Of a DNA stretch of 64,000 bases, positions 25,601 to 36,947 are shown piece after piece. Within the stretch, counting starts at the first letter, position 1. Each line of letters starts with the position of its first letter. The notes below the pieces were generated by a model. It worked only from the letters and a program-made list of their open reading frames with translations, was not told the DNA's origin and made no database searches. Position numbers and translations under genes: made by a program. The stretch lies in the NCBI GenBank assembly GCA_015039365.1, contig WION01000049.1, forward strand, positions 124,001 to 188,000. Reading direction: 5' to 3'. The DNA is from Amanita rubescens. Its lineage: Eukaryota > Basidiomycota > Agaricomycetes > Agaricales > Amanitaceae.

Positions 25601-26836
25601 TTTAAAATCCGTCTTTAACCTATAGTTCTTATTAAGAGAATAGCTTTGCCTGAATCTTTTCAAAAACGAGTTCATTGAGATAGCCACGAAGTTGTCTGCT
25701 GTCGTAGCTTGTCGTTGCTCCCCTACTCAGAAAGCGGATGTTGCGCAGCTTATTCGTCAATCCACGAAAAAGCGTGTTTGCTGCATTGGCGACGGTGGTA
25801 ACGACGTGAGTATGATTCAGGCGGCAGACGTTGGTGAGTGTTTCGGGTCATGATATCTTCATTGCGATCTTGATCATTCTTGGGGTTAGGCGTCGGTATC
25901 GTTGGGAAGGAAGGGAAACAGGCTTCTCTTGCGGCCGACTTCTCTGTCACCCAATTCAGTCATCTCACGAAGCTACTCCTTTGGCATGGACGAAACTCAT
26001 ACAGGCGCTCCGCCAAATTGGCCCAATTCATTATTCATCGTGGTTTGATCATTTCAGTTATGCAAGCGGTGTTCTCTGCTATATTCTACTTTGCACCGAT
26101 TGCGCTGTATCAAGGGTGGTTGTTGGTTGGATATGCCACGGTATACACGATGGCACCAGTCTTTTCTCTTGTACTTGATCGGGACGTGAGCGAAGATCTA
26201 GCATTGCTGTATCCCTGAACTGTATAAAGAACTGACAAAGGTTCGGCTATTTGGTTTCCATCCCTAAAACTTTATTGACGAGAAGCAGGGACGTTCCCTG
26301 TCGTACAAGACATTCTTCCGGTGGTGTATGATTAGCCTTTATCAGGGTTGGTGGTTTTATCCTCTAGTTCTGGTCTTTATGTTCATGTTATTCCAGGTGC
26401 TGCGATTATGATTATGTCGTTGGTGTTGTTCGAAAACGAGTTTTTACACATCGTTTCGATATCATTTACCGCTTTGGTCCTCAACGAGCTAATCATGGTT
26501 GCACTGGAAATTACCGACATGGTGCGTCAAACTCAACCACTTGCTGTAAATCCGACTAATGTGTCACCAAGGCATATATACATGGTTATCTCGGAAATAG
26601 TGACACTACTTCTCTATGTTATTAGCATAGCCTTTTTACCTGAATATTTCGGTGAGTAGCTGCTCCGCTCATGCAAGAGGACATGTCTGACTATTCCGAA
26701 AGATCTTTCGTTCGTTGTTACGCTTGGTTTCGCTTGGAAAGTGGCCTTAATTGTTGCGATCGGTGCTTTACCTTTGTGGATAGCCAAGCTTGTTCATAAT
26801 AGACTATCGCCTGCTGTATCCAGTAAAATAGTATAG
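22673..26836 (+). CDS. NEO1: P4-ATPase phospholipid flippase, Neo1/ATP9 type
   Basis: Flips aminophospholipids to the cytosolic leaflet of Golgi and endosomal membranes. The start at 22673 is the first in-frame ATG; an acidic cytosolic leader follows. Landmarks in order: [20 protein letters not shown] (TM1), [19 protein letters not shown] and [12 protein letters not shown] (actuator domain with DGET), [36 protein letters not shown], the phosphorylation motif [99 protein letters not shown] and the C-terminal TM segments. NVLWSNT and [12 protein letters not shown] point to Neo1 rather than Drs2/Dnf. A GC-AG intron (24407-24457) directly follows DKTGTLTQN. Two one-base insertions break the frame, near 23443-23450 and at ccc 26213-26215. 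Confidence 0.88.
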
Positions 26837-26863
26837 TAACAAAGCCAATCCATAACTTAAAAA

Positions 26864-27905
26864 CTATATAGTCCGTGTCAAGCGAATCAAAAGTACCATC
26901 ATTACGAAGAGTAGCACGACTGCCAATATAATAGCAACAACCAGACACGTCGTTGAACCGCTCTTTCCCCGGTGGTCACGTAGCCTAATCCTTTCTGTCT
27001 TCATAACATCAAAGTTGCTCTCCACTTTTTGCTGCGCCTCTTCCACAATGGCCTTATCCTTTTCCAGCGTCTCTGAGAAATGCAAGGCGTTGCGTTTCAG
27101 TTGCACAGCCATTTGAGCAAGCTGCTCTGATAGGTCTTGGTGCAGAGCATTAGAAGTCTGCAAGAAGCGAGATGCACCTGTCGCCACGGCTGCGGTATCA
27201 GGCAACCTGGCAGATCCTGGTGGGAAGTTGGAAGATATGTAAGTTGGAATGGCGCTTGGAATATTGGCAGATGGGAGAGGTGTTGTGTCTGATGGCGATA
27301 GTAGTAATTTCTCTGTGGGCAGTGCCTAGCGGTCCTGGTGGAGCCCTCTTTCTCGTTTTCTCTGGTGCAGCATATTGATCTTCTAACGAGTAGTCTCTAT
27401 CCTCGTGCTCTGCCTCTATCGCGACAAGAGGGTTCGGCAGAGACGGAAGAATAGGTGGTAGGTGGGTCGGCTGGGGCTTTGCCCGCTGTAAAGACGTAAG
27501 TCCAACGAGCGTAGAATATAACTAGAACTATGCGCACATCACGAACTTCCTTGAGGGTGGTTTCCGCGTGGTCTAGCTTGCCCTTCCAATGCGTAAACAT
27601 TTGAGACTTCTTCCTAGGTTCTGATCAGCCAGAGTGTCTAGGACGCGTATAATAAAGCTTACTCGTCCACATCCTCAAACGATTCACAGTTTCTCAACAA
27701 CTTGCGGGCGAATTTAACCCTCTAGGTAACTAAGCGGATGTATGCAAACGTGCCGGGTATAACTCACTTGTATAATACCTGCTGCTTTGAGCCACGTATC
27801 TCCGTTCTCTTCTACGTTCTTCCATTCGTCGAGAGCGACGGACTTCTCTAATCGCCTGATGAGGCGAGCGAGGTTGACCTCATCGTGGACACCTGAATGG
27901 TACAT
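26864..27905 (-). CDS. USE1: Use1-type SNARE of Golgi-to-ER transport
   Basis: Tail-anchored SNARE that acts with Sec20, Ufe1 and Sec22 in retrograde fusion at the ER. The start at 27905 gives MYHSGVHDEVNLARLIRRLE. Exon 2 holds VKFARKLLRNCESFEDVDE and exon 3 MFTHWKGKLDHAETTLKEVRD. The last exon has SEQLAQMAVQLKRNALHFSE, then TLEKDKAIVEEAQQKVESNF (SNARE helix), and ends with a membrane anchor, CLVVAIILAVVLLFVMMVLL. The linker before the SNARE helix changes frame once around 27290-27350, again as one extra base, with no splice site there to explain it. The gene is convergent with the flippase; only 27 bp separate the two stop codons. Confidence 0.78.
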
Positions 27906-28159
27906 AGCTGAGCGAATTGTTTTCAATTGTTGGTGTACATCTTGGAAAGTCTACATGACTAAATAAGCTGTCGTGGCAAACCGCAAATGCAAGAAATATG
28001 ATTGGCCACCGCCTCCGAGTTCGACCGAGGGTCAAACCGGAGCGGCACGTGATTCGGTACAGAAAAAATTGGCTAGCTCCGCTGAGTCCGCTTTTCACCT
28101 CTTCGTTGCTTTCGATTTTCGATTACCTTCCGGCTTCCTACTAGACATCTCTCTCAAAA

Positions 28160-28663
28160 ATGCCTTTCGCTCCTGGTGATGCTGTAAAAGGGTGCCAATC
28201 TCTTCAAGACCCGCTGTGCTCAATGCCATACGGTCGAAGGCGGCGGACCTCATAAGGTCGGCCCTAACCTCAGCGGGTGAGTAGCTTGACGAACGGTGGG
28301 CGGTACAAGCAAAGGTACTAACATGTATACGCCTTTAGTATCTTCGGTCGTCACACCGGCAAAGCGGACGGTTACTCATACTCCTCCGCTAACATAAACA
28401 AGGGCGTTATCTGGTCCGAGGAAACCCTCTTCGAATACCTTGAGAACCCCAAAAAGGTGTGTGTTTATTGCTGGTACTTTCTGCTCTGCGATGGCAGCTA
28501 ACGTGGTCGCAGTACATCCCGGGCACAAAAATGGCCTTTGCTGGACTCAAGAAAGACAAGGATAGGAATGACCTCATCACATACCTCAAGGAATCGGTAA
28601 GTTGCGCTTTTTCTCACTATTGTACAGTTCATATATCTGACTCGTTTGCTTTAGACTGCTTAG
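28160..28663 (+). CDS. CYC1: cytochrome c
   Basis: Soluble electron carrier between complexes III and IV in the intermembrane space. The start at 28160 gives [11 protein letters not shown], followed by [14 protein letters not shown] with the haem motif CxxCH, then [60 protein letters not shown] (axial Met in GTKMAF) and [10 protein letters not shown]. Four exons; the last exon encodes only two residues and the stop. The reading frame is broken once just after GDAVKG by an extra G in ggg 28190-28192, which would remove the haem motif. Since cytochrome c is essential for respiration, a base-calling error is more likely than a true null. Confidence 0.92.
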
Positions 28664-29650
28664 AGTTCTTTCGACGAGTCGTGGACGAGACATTCGTCCT
28701 CGTGTACCTTTATCCTACATGAGATCCCTGTAATGACACCCCACTCAGCATAATAGACAAACGCCACTGCTATCCAGAATAAATCTATTGCGTGAAGCGG
28801 TCCGGCTTGAACTATCCTCACAACGTTGTCCAGGAATGACCAGCGCGTCCGGTTCATACGGCTAAACCTGTGAGCGCGTCTCGAAGACTTCTAAATGCCG
28901 TGCATTTCGTCGTTCCGCGTTCAACGCGAGCCCTTCGTGTCTTGAAATATTCCCAGCGGAATAATGGATAAGGCAACCGGCGCGGCTCTGCCACGTATGC
29001 ACGCTCACACCGGGGCCGGGGCTCGGTGACCATTCCCATCCCGCGTACTTTGTCGGCCATTCGCCAAGCCCGACGTCGCCTAAAAGAGACAATATAAATA
29101 TACATAGCCATAAAGTAGTACCGCGTCACATTCATATATTAGTATAACCTATCCGATAGTTCGAGAAATTTCCTTCAAGCATGGAATCCGAGGATCTACT
29201 GGAAAACCGAATACGATAATCAGGAAATACTCTAAGATTAACTTAAGTAGCTATAGACAGTGAGGTGCCCGAAAACATTTCTGGACAGCTACTAATACGG
29301 ATAGCAAGCGACTGCAAAAAGACATCGATACATGGGTGCGTGTGATGTTGGATGATGCTAAATAAAACGCGGCATCTGTATGCGTGAGTATGGTAGCTGT
29401 AAAAGTAATGAAAAGAAAGGATATAACGGGTATGAATGTTTGAAATGTAAAACTGTTTGTATGCTGTATATACCTCTGGCTTGAGAACTGAAAGACTTGG
29501 GTACATTGCGTGCAGGATGCGAAATTGTTCATGCAAATGGTTCGAAACTACCTTGATGATGATGCTTGAGAATAGCGATAAATGCTTGTAGATGACAGCA
29601 ACATGCGTCGAGGGCGGGTGCGTGAAATGTCGTGAATGAATCAATTATAA

Positions 29651-29676
29651 CCGTCGCCAAAGCTGGTTGGTGACGG
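29651..29676. other. inverted repeat / hairpin
   Basis: A ten-base arm ccgtcgccaa pairs with ttggtgacgg across a six-base loop, with one G-T wobble. It lies about 100 bp downstream of the OTU gene stop. Confidence 0.6.
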
Positions 29677-29740
29677 CGCCTAGCGTTTAGGTTCCTGCCC
29701 TTCTAGCTGGAAGCTTCTATCATGAGATGGCGGCGATAAA

Positions 29741-29760
29741 CGGGTGCCCACTGGCACCCG
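29741..29760. other. perfect inverted repeat / hairpin
   Basis: The arms cgggtgcc and ggcacccg are perfectly complementary across a four-base loop. It lies 19 bp beyond the stop of the minus-strand OTU gene, so it would sit in its 3' untranslated RNA. Confidence 0.7.
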
Positions 29761-29778
29761 CACAAGGGATGGAACGGT

Positions 29779-31570
29779 CTAAATCTTCAGCTCCCGGAAG
29801 CCTCGAACATCCACTCTCCCGTTCCCATTTCGTAACCACTCCGCATTCTCTTCTTCAGCACCTACTGTTGCATTCCCACATCGTTTCCCGGGTGGAATGA
29901 CAATAACCCCAGCAGCCTTCCGAGTCTTCTTATCTATTAGACCCATTGCTATCTGCTGCCTTCTGGTGAGAGGTTTCGCTGCATTCCTTCTCTGCATTCG
30001 TTTCACCTGTTCTGGTACTCTACTCTGCTTGTGATGTGCGGGTGGTGGGGAAGGTGTCGATGATGAGCTTGAAGTTATTGACGACAGTGAAGTGATAGAG
30101 GATGCCTCTGATGTGGCGGATAGAGTCGAGATGGGAGCCCGTGTGCATGGGGGAGGCGGTGCTTCCTCTTCTTCTTCTACTTCGTCATCACTAGCGTCAT
30201 CAACATCCATCGGTTTCTTGCCTTTCCCTTCGTTTCGCGAACTTAAACGAGCCCGTTTTGGCCCCGCCTCGCTTCCATACTCATCCCCGTCTTCAGCATC
30301 AAGAGGGTCGCTGCTCTCGTCAAAATTTCTCTTTGGAGATCTACTAGCTCTTGGCTCGGGTTCAGCATATAGTGGTGGATATGGAGCAGGCGATGGTGAA
30401 AGAGACGAAAGGGTAGACAAGGACGGGGTGGGTGACGGTGTTCTCGAACCTGGAAGAGGAAGAGCTAATGGATCGGGATCTTTCTTCGAAGATACATCCA
30501 TAGACGGTGAATTGATTGACTTGGATGGGGTACGTGATGATGAATTAGCTGATGATGAAGTAGAGGGAGGGCCAAGTCTAAGCTTGACGCGTTTGACATT
30601 AGCTTTCTGTGCGTGTTTCGATGGAGGGGGTGTCGCATCGGTGTTCTCCTCGACAGGGGCTTCTTCAACATGTGGAAGACCCGCATGAGGACCTCTTAGA
30701 TTTCTGATGGAAGAAAAGTGTTCCCAGTCATGATATCTAAAGAAGGTGAGGAGTGTGAACGGATGCGATGAAAGAACAACTTACGCTACATAGGTGGTGG
30801 GATGTGTAAGTGGGGCATCGCCTTCATTGTCTATATGAGTAGGTGTCGCAAGCTTCTTCTCCTTTATTCGTTCCCGCCGTTGTTTGCGGCGTTCACGGGC
30901 ATCAACGGGATTATCGTCTGTATGACTACTATCGTTCTGGGAATCATCCAGATCCCCACCCGCGTTCCATTCGATCACATACACGAGACCCGGCTGGATA
31001 ACCTTAATGTTGCGTCGCGTGAGATGTGCGAAGGCAGAAAGTTCCATGTGGCCGCCATATGTACCTTGATACGTGTCAAAACTACGCTAACTAAAGGGTT
31101 TATACAATCATACCATGCTGGCGCATACATCTGAGGTGAGTCTCTATGCCACGTTCGTCGTCAACGAAGGGGGCATAGCGAGAATGATTGGTTGCGATCC
31201 AATCGCATATATCCTGGCGTACCTGTGCATGTTTAGAATCGGAACCATAATACTGGTCTGACAGCGCGCGAAATAGGCAGTTGCCGTCACCGAGGGTTTG
31301 GACAGCGTAAAGTCCAAGAGCGGTGAGCTGCTGATTAAGGGCCTGTGTATTCTCTACAGGGTCTGACAAGAGCTATAAAGGATAATTTACAGTTGTTTTT
31401 GTGTTAGTATTTCAAAAAGGAAATTGATTAGAAAATGAACCACGTACCGTTCTGCCTTTAGACGACCTCGTCTGACGCGATCGTACTGTAAAAAGTGGTA
31501 GTTATTGTAAGCGCCGAGCATGAGGTTGAAACTTACGCTGTGGCACACGTTTAGAGTGCCTCTTGGTCAT
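29779..31570 (-). CDS. OTU-domain deubiquitinase-like protein
   Basis: Cysteine protease fold that removes ubiquitin, closest in layout to OTUD3-like proteins. The start at 31570 gives MTKRHSKRVPQ, with two short basic exons before the domain. The domain shows ALGLYAVQTLGDGNCLFRAL (catalytic Asp and Cys in DGNC), DQYYG, VRQDICDWIATNHSRYAPFV, then TYGGHMELSAFAHLTRRNI, and YHDWEHFSSIRN, where the final His is the likely catalytic one. The remaining 300 or so residues are disordered: Ser/Pro tracts, an acidic run (EEEEE) and basic patches such as PKRARLSSR that could act in nuclear import. The frame is intact through all exons checked, unlike its neighbours. Ubiquitin linkage preference cannot be inferred. 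Confidence 0.82.
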
Positions 31571-31738
31571 GATGGTTGTGGGGGAGAAAGAGAGATTTTG
31601 ATCGCGTCCCTCGCTTGTTGTTCCATTTATTACGTAATCGACCATCACCCGCGCAGCCCCGCAGCCACGGACAACAGCTTTTTTTGTACAGCTTGAAAAT
31701 GGTAGCAGGTCTCCTCTACTGCCATGATTCTAGACAAG

Positions 31739-32713
31739 ATGGACCCACCTCCTCGCTATACTCCAAAACCTTTAGCGGGTGTCTTTACTACCCCCTCATC
31801 TTCTTCTTCAGATAGTTTATAGGACCTTTCCATCACCAGATCCCAATTTAGCTAAGCAAGAGCAACAGCGCAAGACGCTGTATTGGATCTCCACAAGTCT
31901 TCGACTCGTCAACCGTGCTTTCTATATTGGTTTGTCATCTCCGCTTGCCCATATCTTCGTCTGACAAACGATACCTCGGTCCAGCTTCCATGCACGTGCT
32001 GCGGTCCACTTACTTGCCTCACTTCCTCTCTCTTGTTCGCCCTCCATATACATCAGATCCGTTCCCCGTAGCGAACGATTTTTCACATGGAGCAGCACCC
32101 TTGTATGCCCCAGGGTCAGCGCAGTCTACCGAACGCAGCCGCAGATCCTCTCCATTCCATCCAACGCGAGTCTATTGTCCTCGACCTTTTTATTGTCATC
32201 AAAGTTCGCGAAGATGTGTGGTCGGATGACTCGGAACTACATTTAGAACGAGAGGAGGCTTATAGAGATCTGTTTGATCTTCATCAGCCCCGCAGTCGTC
32301 TAGAAGACCTGGTCCGTATTTACGGAACCGAGAATAGCGTCATAACTCTTCAGAAATCCTGTTCTATATATTCCACTCCATCTTCTTCAACACCATCGCT
32401 ATCCGCCCTTTCCAAAGCCTCTCCTTCTACCCAATCGCCATTAAGAACAATGTTCTTCGGGAGGTCCTCAAAGTCGTCCTCTCCAGTAGCCACCACATCA
32501 TCACGACCTACAATTCAATCCATCACTCCCATACCGTTTTCAACACTCTCTGTACAATTCACACCTCGTAAGGTCAGCTTGGTACTCGCTGACAACCAGC
32601 GCAAGCGCTCCATCGTCGAGGTTCAACGAGGTAGACAAGATAGCCTAGAAACAACGGCCCGACAACTTGTATCCCAACTTGCACATCGGCTGCGAGAAGG
32701 TAGAGGCATCTAA
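31739..32713 (+). CDS. conserved basidiomycete protein with F-box-like start
   Basis: Unnamed conserved protein. Near the N-terminus LLPPHLLLQIVYRTFPSP and LRLVNRAFYI resemble an F-box helix pair; after a 55 bp intron come SMHVLRSTYLPHFLSLVRPP, then SIQRESIVLDLFIVIKVRED, LEREEAYRDLFDLHQPRSRL, a Ser-rich linker, and FTPRKVSLVLADNQRKRSIV near the end. F-box proteins recruit substrates to SCF ubiquitin ligases, but this role is inference. Two frame changes, each by one extra base, occur between the start and LLPPHL (ggg 31777-31779) and before SIQRES (ttttt 32079-32083). The gene is divergent from the OTU gene with 168 bp between starts. Confidence 0.6.
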
Positions 32714-33464
32714 GAGTCTGTCGCGCTAGAGTTTCCCTTTGTTATGTTTATCTAGTATGGGACAATCCTTCTTATTGGTAGTAATGTTGTGCCAATACGT
32801 GTATATTTAGACTAAAGAAAATTTGAAGACCATGTTCAAACGTTCAACGTTCAGCCGAGAAATTCTGGGCAAGAATTTCCGTCATCGGTGTTATCCTGTG
32901 ACCACTGTGTTTAGCTCAATCCTTTCGCGATGGCATCCCGCGCTTTCGCGTCCATAATACTCTTCGGCAATTAGGGGTACACTAGGTCTTACTCGGTCAA
33001 CCGCATTGCGTGGGTCCATCTAACAATCCCCTGTCGCATTGAAGGGCATCGACACAACATATTTTCACAATTTAAACCAACGGCCTACCGTAGCGTCTCA
33101 CTCCTAAGACGGTGTAGGAAGCGAAGAGGATTCTCTAAATGTGGTAGTATGCGAAATACTTCGCGTATTGGACTGTCGATGGTGAGATCATGTATCGTAT
33201 ACTAGAACGGACCTGTTTAACTCCTGCGGTGTGGTTTCGATTTACAAGGTGCCTTCTATTCTATGTACGGTACGATGGTTAAGACGCAAGACCTGCTTTC
33301 GTGATATTTAGGACAAGTGTTCCACTGGGGCATTGTCGTGGCATCAACGCCGCCACCGCTTTGTCTCGATACCGGCATACAACGTTGATGCATGCGTTGC
33401 ATCTTCATGCGGTAAGGTGTAACCCTTATTGGTCTGAGTTACGTTGCCAATATGTTAATTTCGG
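32714..33464. other. intergenic
   Basis: No coding signal was recognised. The right end passes into the promoter of the RNase T2 relic. Confidence 0.5.
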
Positions 33465-34120
33465 TGTTTTTTTCCCGTGACAGGCAACATTCACGAGAAC
33501 TTCGATGACTCGTACACGAACAATATGAATAATGATGCTTCCTTGCTGTGCCTGATATGAGTATGCTTCCATTTGCTTTACAACAATGGACATAGACCGC
33601 TCGACCCTTGGAACGATGTTTAATCTCTTCTGGATCGTACTGATTCATCTATTCGCTCAAGATGCGGCCACAGAGGTCCTGTCTCTTGTACAAACACTAC
33701 GGTCATACCAGATACGTGTTGCTTTGAGTATCCTGGAGTAAGTTAAGCATCGTCAAGATGCAATCCTCCCACTTGTCCCTCAGATAGTTGGACTATTCAC
33801 GGTAAGATGACAAGTTAGTGTCACTTCTTCTGCATATCTCACCTAACACCAGGATTATGGCCTGACAAGTGAGATGTACATATGCGCCTAGTCGCTCACG
33901 TCCATTCCATTGATTATGCATCATAGCTGCATTCTCTGAAGATTGCAACCAGTCCCGAGATTGCACCATATATAGCGTATGTCCTTAAGTTCCTTATCAT
34001 TTACAACCCCTCTCTGAAGTCCTATATATAGGACTTTGTTATTCATGGAAACGGTAAAATTACATAAAACTAGGGCGTGACCTCCATATTTTCTCGAGCT
34101 TTTTCCTGAAGTTATGCAGA
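33465..34120 (+). pseudogene. decayed RNase T2 copy
   Basis: Degenerate relative of the intact RNase T2 gene at 35573. Shared blocks include the promoter end ctcgacccttggaacgatgt (33600-33619), the segment encoding CCFEYPG (gttgctttgagtatcctgga), the exon end agttggactattcacg with its splice site, and gattatggcctgac coding for LWPD. The intervening exons and the second active-site block are lost or scrambled and the frame is not kept. It is a relic of module copy A and is not expected to give an enzyme. Confidence 0.75.
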
Positions 34121-34189
34121 GGTGATGTTTTCTCTAAGTGGTCATGGGATTGGGCAGCGTCATGCTACCAATGAAATGTAAGTGAAGTA

Positions 34190-34840
34190 CCAGTTGAAGT
34201 ACTGTGGAGCAACACCTCAATCTGCAACATTACTTCCAGTCCATCATATTGGCAATCCCGCCTCCCGACAAGCCCCGTACCCCCCGATTATGTCAGTCAC
34301 ATTCGACTTGAACCCTAACTGTTGCAACGCGTACACTGTCAAACTATCTCATTCCGTTAACTTTTTTTGCCACACAACACTTGTCCAAACCCACATGGAC
34401 GTGTATCCTTCTTGACAGAACACAATCACTCTCAGATCGTACCTGTCCGCGATGGCCAGTTGGGCTTCACACGCACCGAGGGTCGAATCTCTACTCTATG
34501 ATCAGCGATTCGCCTATTCCGCTCTCTCGCTCTCTCTGCTCTCTCTGCCGAGGGTCCGCCAGAAACGCGGTGCCCCCTCCATTCGCCAGCTCATATACGC
34601 TTCTTGAGGCGTAAGCCTGACCAACCCCGCACGCTTCTCTCGCAGCATCTCCTCGATGCATCTCTTCGGATCCCTCACTCCTCCCCGTACAGTTTTCACC
34701 ACTACATCCCACAACGCGTCTTCGTCGTATAAGCTCGCGCCGAGGCCGATGACGCTCGCGAGCCACTGTTTGTTCCGTAATGTACCCGTTACCCTGAAAC
34801 CTAGTCGAAGCCTCTTAGTACGCATCCTAAAACTGTTCCG
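34190..34840 (-). pseudogene. rhodanese-domain gene relic
   Basis: Broken copy of the gene at 62555-63701. Matching pieces on the minus strand include NKQWLASVI-LGAS-YDEDALW, RGGVRDPK, EEML, ARLVRLTP-EA and, in other frames, GIG-SLIIE and RFDPRC. Several frameshifts and stops interrupt it, and the block containing the active-site Cys is out of frame. Even the region of the last intron and final exon is recognisable (34230-34400). The orientation relative to the RNase T2 at 35573 is divergent, the same arrangement as in the intact pair at 60980-63701. Confidence 0.8.
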
Positions 34841-35572
34841 TTGACAATAAATGTCCCAGCGCTTCGTTGGAGAGATGCTGCGTCTCTCTTCCTCCCAAGA
34901 AGCTATACTTTTCATTGATTTTGCCTTCCCATCTGCGGCGGGGAAGATGGGCTTGTCAGTTTGAAGCCCACCTTCAGCAACCGATACTCAAGATAGATCC
35001 AGACCGCATTGAAGCGCTTGCCTGAAAGCGAGAGAGCTAAGCGTCAACTTGTGTTCGTTCTTCTGCCTCATGCTAGTCCACGAGTTGGAATCTTTGGACA
35101 TGCGCATTCACCGTAGCATGGGGATGGTGTGCGAATTAGTTTCGCATGGCTCCTTTGTTGCATGTTCTTATGGTATGTAATATTGTCCTTGTTTAAATCT
35201 TAGATTTCTAACATTGTTTGAAAGAAGCCCTTTCCATTCTGACACCCTGAATGCCGGACGTTTTTGGAAAGCGGCAAGCATCAGGACAGACTATTTGTGG
35301 ATGTTTTTGACATCGGAAGACTAACGCGTGATTATCGAGCCATGCACTGTTCCTTCCGTACCATATGGCATTCAAACTGCAAGTTTACCCCTTTATTGTT
35401 TGTTCTTTCAAGTCCCGGTGCTTCTTTCCGTGACAGCCATCATTCGCGGGAACTCGAACGATCCCCCCGCATGGATAACATGTCAATACCGCTTGCTCGT
35501 AGTGCCTAAAAATACCCTGTACGGTTTTAAAAGCGAATGCGATAGAGATAGATCGCTCGACCCCTTGGAACG
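34841..35572. other. intergenic between rhodanese relic and RNase T2
   Basis: No coding sequence was recognised. The last 150 bases resemble the stretch before the RNase T2 relic at 33465 and so are probably the RNase T2 promoter. Confidence 0.45.
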
Positions 35573-36947
35573 ATGTTCAACAAGTTGTTCACAGCTCTTA
35601 CTGTCACATTGGTTGCAACCTCTTACGCCTCGCCCGCTGGAATATTGGGTGGCCTTCTTCAAGGGCGCAGTGCATCTATCAGCTCAGGATGCGGCACCAG
35701 TGGTCCTGCATCTTGCACTAACACTACGGTCATTTCGAACCTGTGTTGCTTCGAGTACCCCGGAGTATGTTTAGCGTTATTAACAGACCTCTTGCTCACA
35801 CCTTTATATCAGGGCCTTATTCTTTTGACACAGGTATTTCATGCTCAGTGACAGCCAGATAAACGTCACAAACACTATCATTTAGTTCTGGGATTTCAAT
35901 CCCTCTACAGGACCTTCAGATAGTTGGACTATTCACGGTAAGACAGTGATGCTGGCATCAATTTTTCCCTTTCTCACTTAATACCAGGATTATGGCCTGA
36001 CCAGTGAGATACACGCACACCACTGATCTTCGTGCATACATTGATCATCGTGTATCAATAGTTGTGATGGTACATTTTCCCAAAACTGCGATCCGTCTCG
36101 AGATTACACCAACATTTCCGGCGTACGCCCTTCCATATTACTTGCGATCTCGCTCTGGAACTGAATCGTACCTCAGCTCCTTACTAGCCAAGGTGCCGGC
36201 AGTACTTTATCGTTCATGCAAACGGTAAAATTAGGTTGATACGTCGAGGTCTTTCTATTGACGCTGTCTAGTACTGGGATAACATCAATGGAAACAACGA
36301 GCAGTTATGGGAGGTAGGCAGTGATTCGGATTACCTTTTCTATACCAGCTCAACCTTCGCATAGCACGAGTGGGCGACGCATGGGACCTGTTATAGTACA
36401 TTGAACCCAAGTTGCCTTCCCACTGGCAGTCCCACTGGTGCTGAAGTATGTTCACAAGTTCTGATTGAGCATATTTACTGATCGCATCGCAGGCTGTTGC
36501 GTTCTTCGAAACGGTCGTTGGGCTATTCCAGGTATACAGCCTGCTGATCCGCCATATTAGAGGGACTAACTTCTTCAGCAATACAATATATATTCCGCCC
36601 TCGCAGCCGCGAACATAACCCCATCGAGTAGCGCGAAATATACACTTAGCAGCCTTGATAATGCTATTGTAACTGCCTATGGAGTAAGTTAATGAACTAC
36701 GCATGCGTTCTTGATTACGACTATTGAATTTGCAGGTTACCCCTGCGTTCTTTTGCACTTCGGGGAGTTTGAACCAGGTTTACATTTATTTCCATTTAAA
36801 AGGCTCTGTTATCGATGGGGAATTCCTTCCAATTAGTGCGTATGGTACTAGTCAGTGTATGGAACGTTTGATTGATCGAGAAATACAGATGCGCCTTCTG
36901 CTGGAAACTGCCCGTCTTCGGGAATTAGCTATCCTCCCAAGACGTGA
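35573..36947 (+). CDS. secreted RNase T2
   Basis: Extracellular or vacuolar endoribonuclease that cuts single-stranded RNA via two His residues. The start at 35573 gives a signal peptide (MFNKLFTALTVTLVATSYAS). The spliced frame is intact across about eleven exons, including a 21-base exon GLILLTQ. Seen in order: SSGCGTSGPASCTNTTV, CCFEYPG, FWDFNPSTGPSDSWTIHGLW with active-site block CAS I (WTIHGLWPD), CDGTFSQNCDPSRDYTNI, STLSFMQTYWDNINGNNEQL, CAS II (HEWATHGTC), YSTLNPSCLPTGSPTGAEAV, QYNIYSALAAANITPSS and the tail NAPSAGNCPSSGISYPPKT. All expected Cys are present. It lies downstream of a divergent rhodanese relic and upstream of a deleted RNase T2 copy. Confidence 0.9.

Larger units (their letters stand above)
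28664..29778. other. intergenic, unassigned open frames
   Basis: Minus-strand open frames at 28660-28857, 28854-29135 and 28862-29092 are not recognised. The part 29140-29640 is AT-rich with no coding evidence. The right end holds two hairpins in the probable 3' untranslated region of the OTU gene. Confidence 0.4.

Noticed and set aside
18887..28663. Programmed +1 frameshifting in QCR2, flippase and cytochrome c
   Set aside because: The sites share no slippery sequence or stop-codon context, occur several times per gene, and lie in simple homopolymers. Consensus error explains them better.
30092..30688. 198-codon plus-strand open frame rich in Ser, Gly and Asp
   Set aside because: Antisense to the disordered Ser/Pro tail of the OTU gene, which is supported by homology and continuous splicing.
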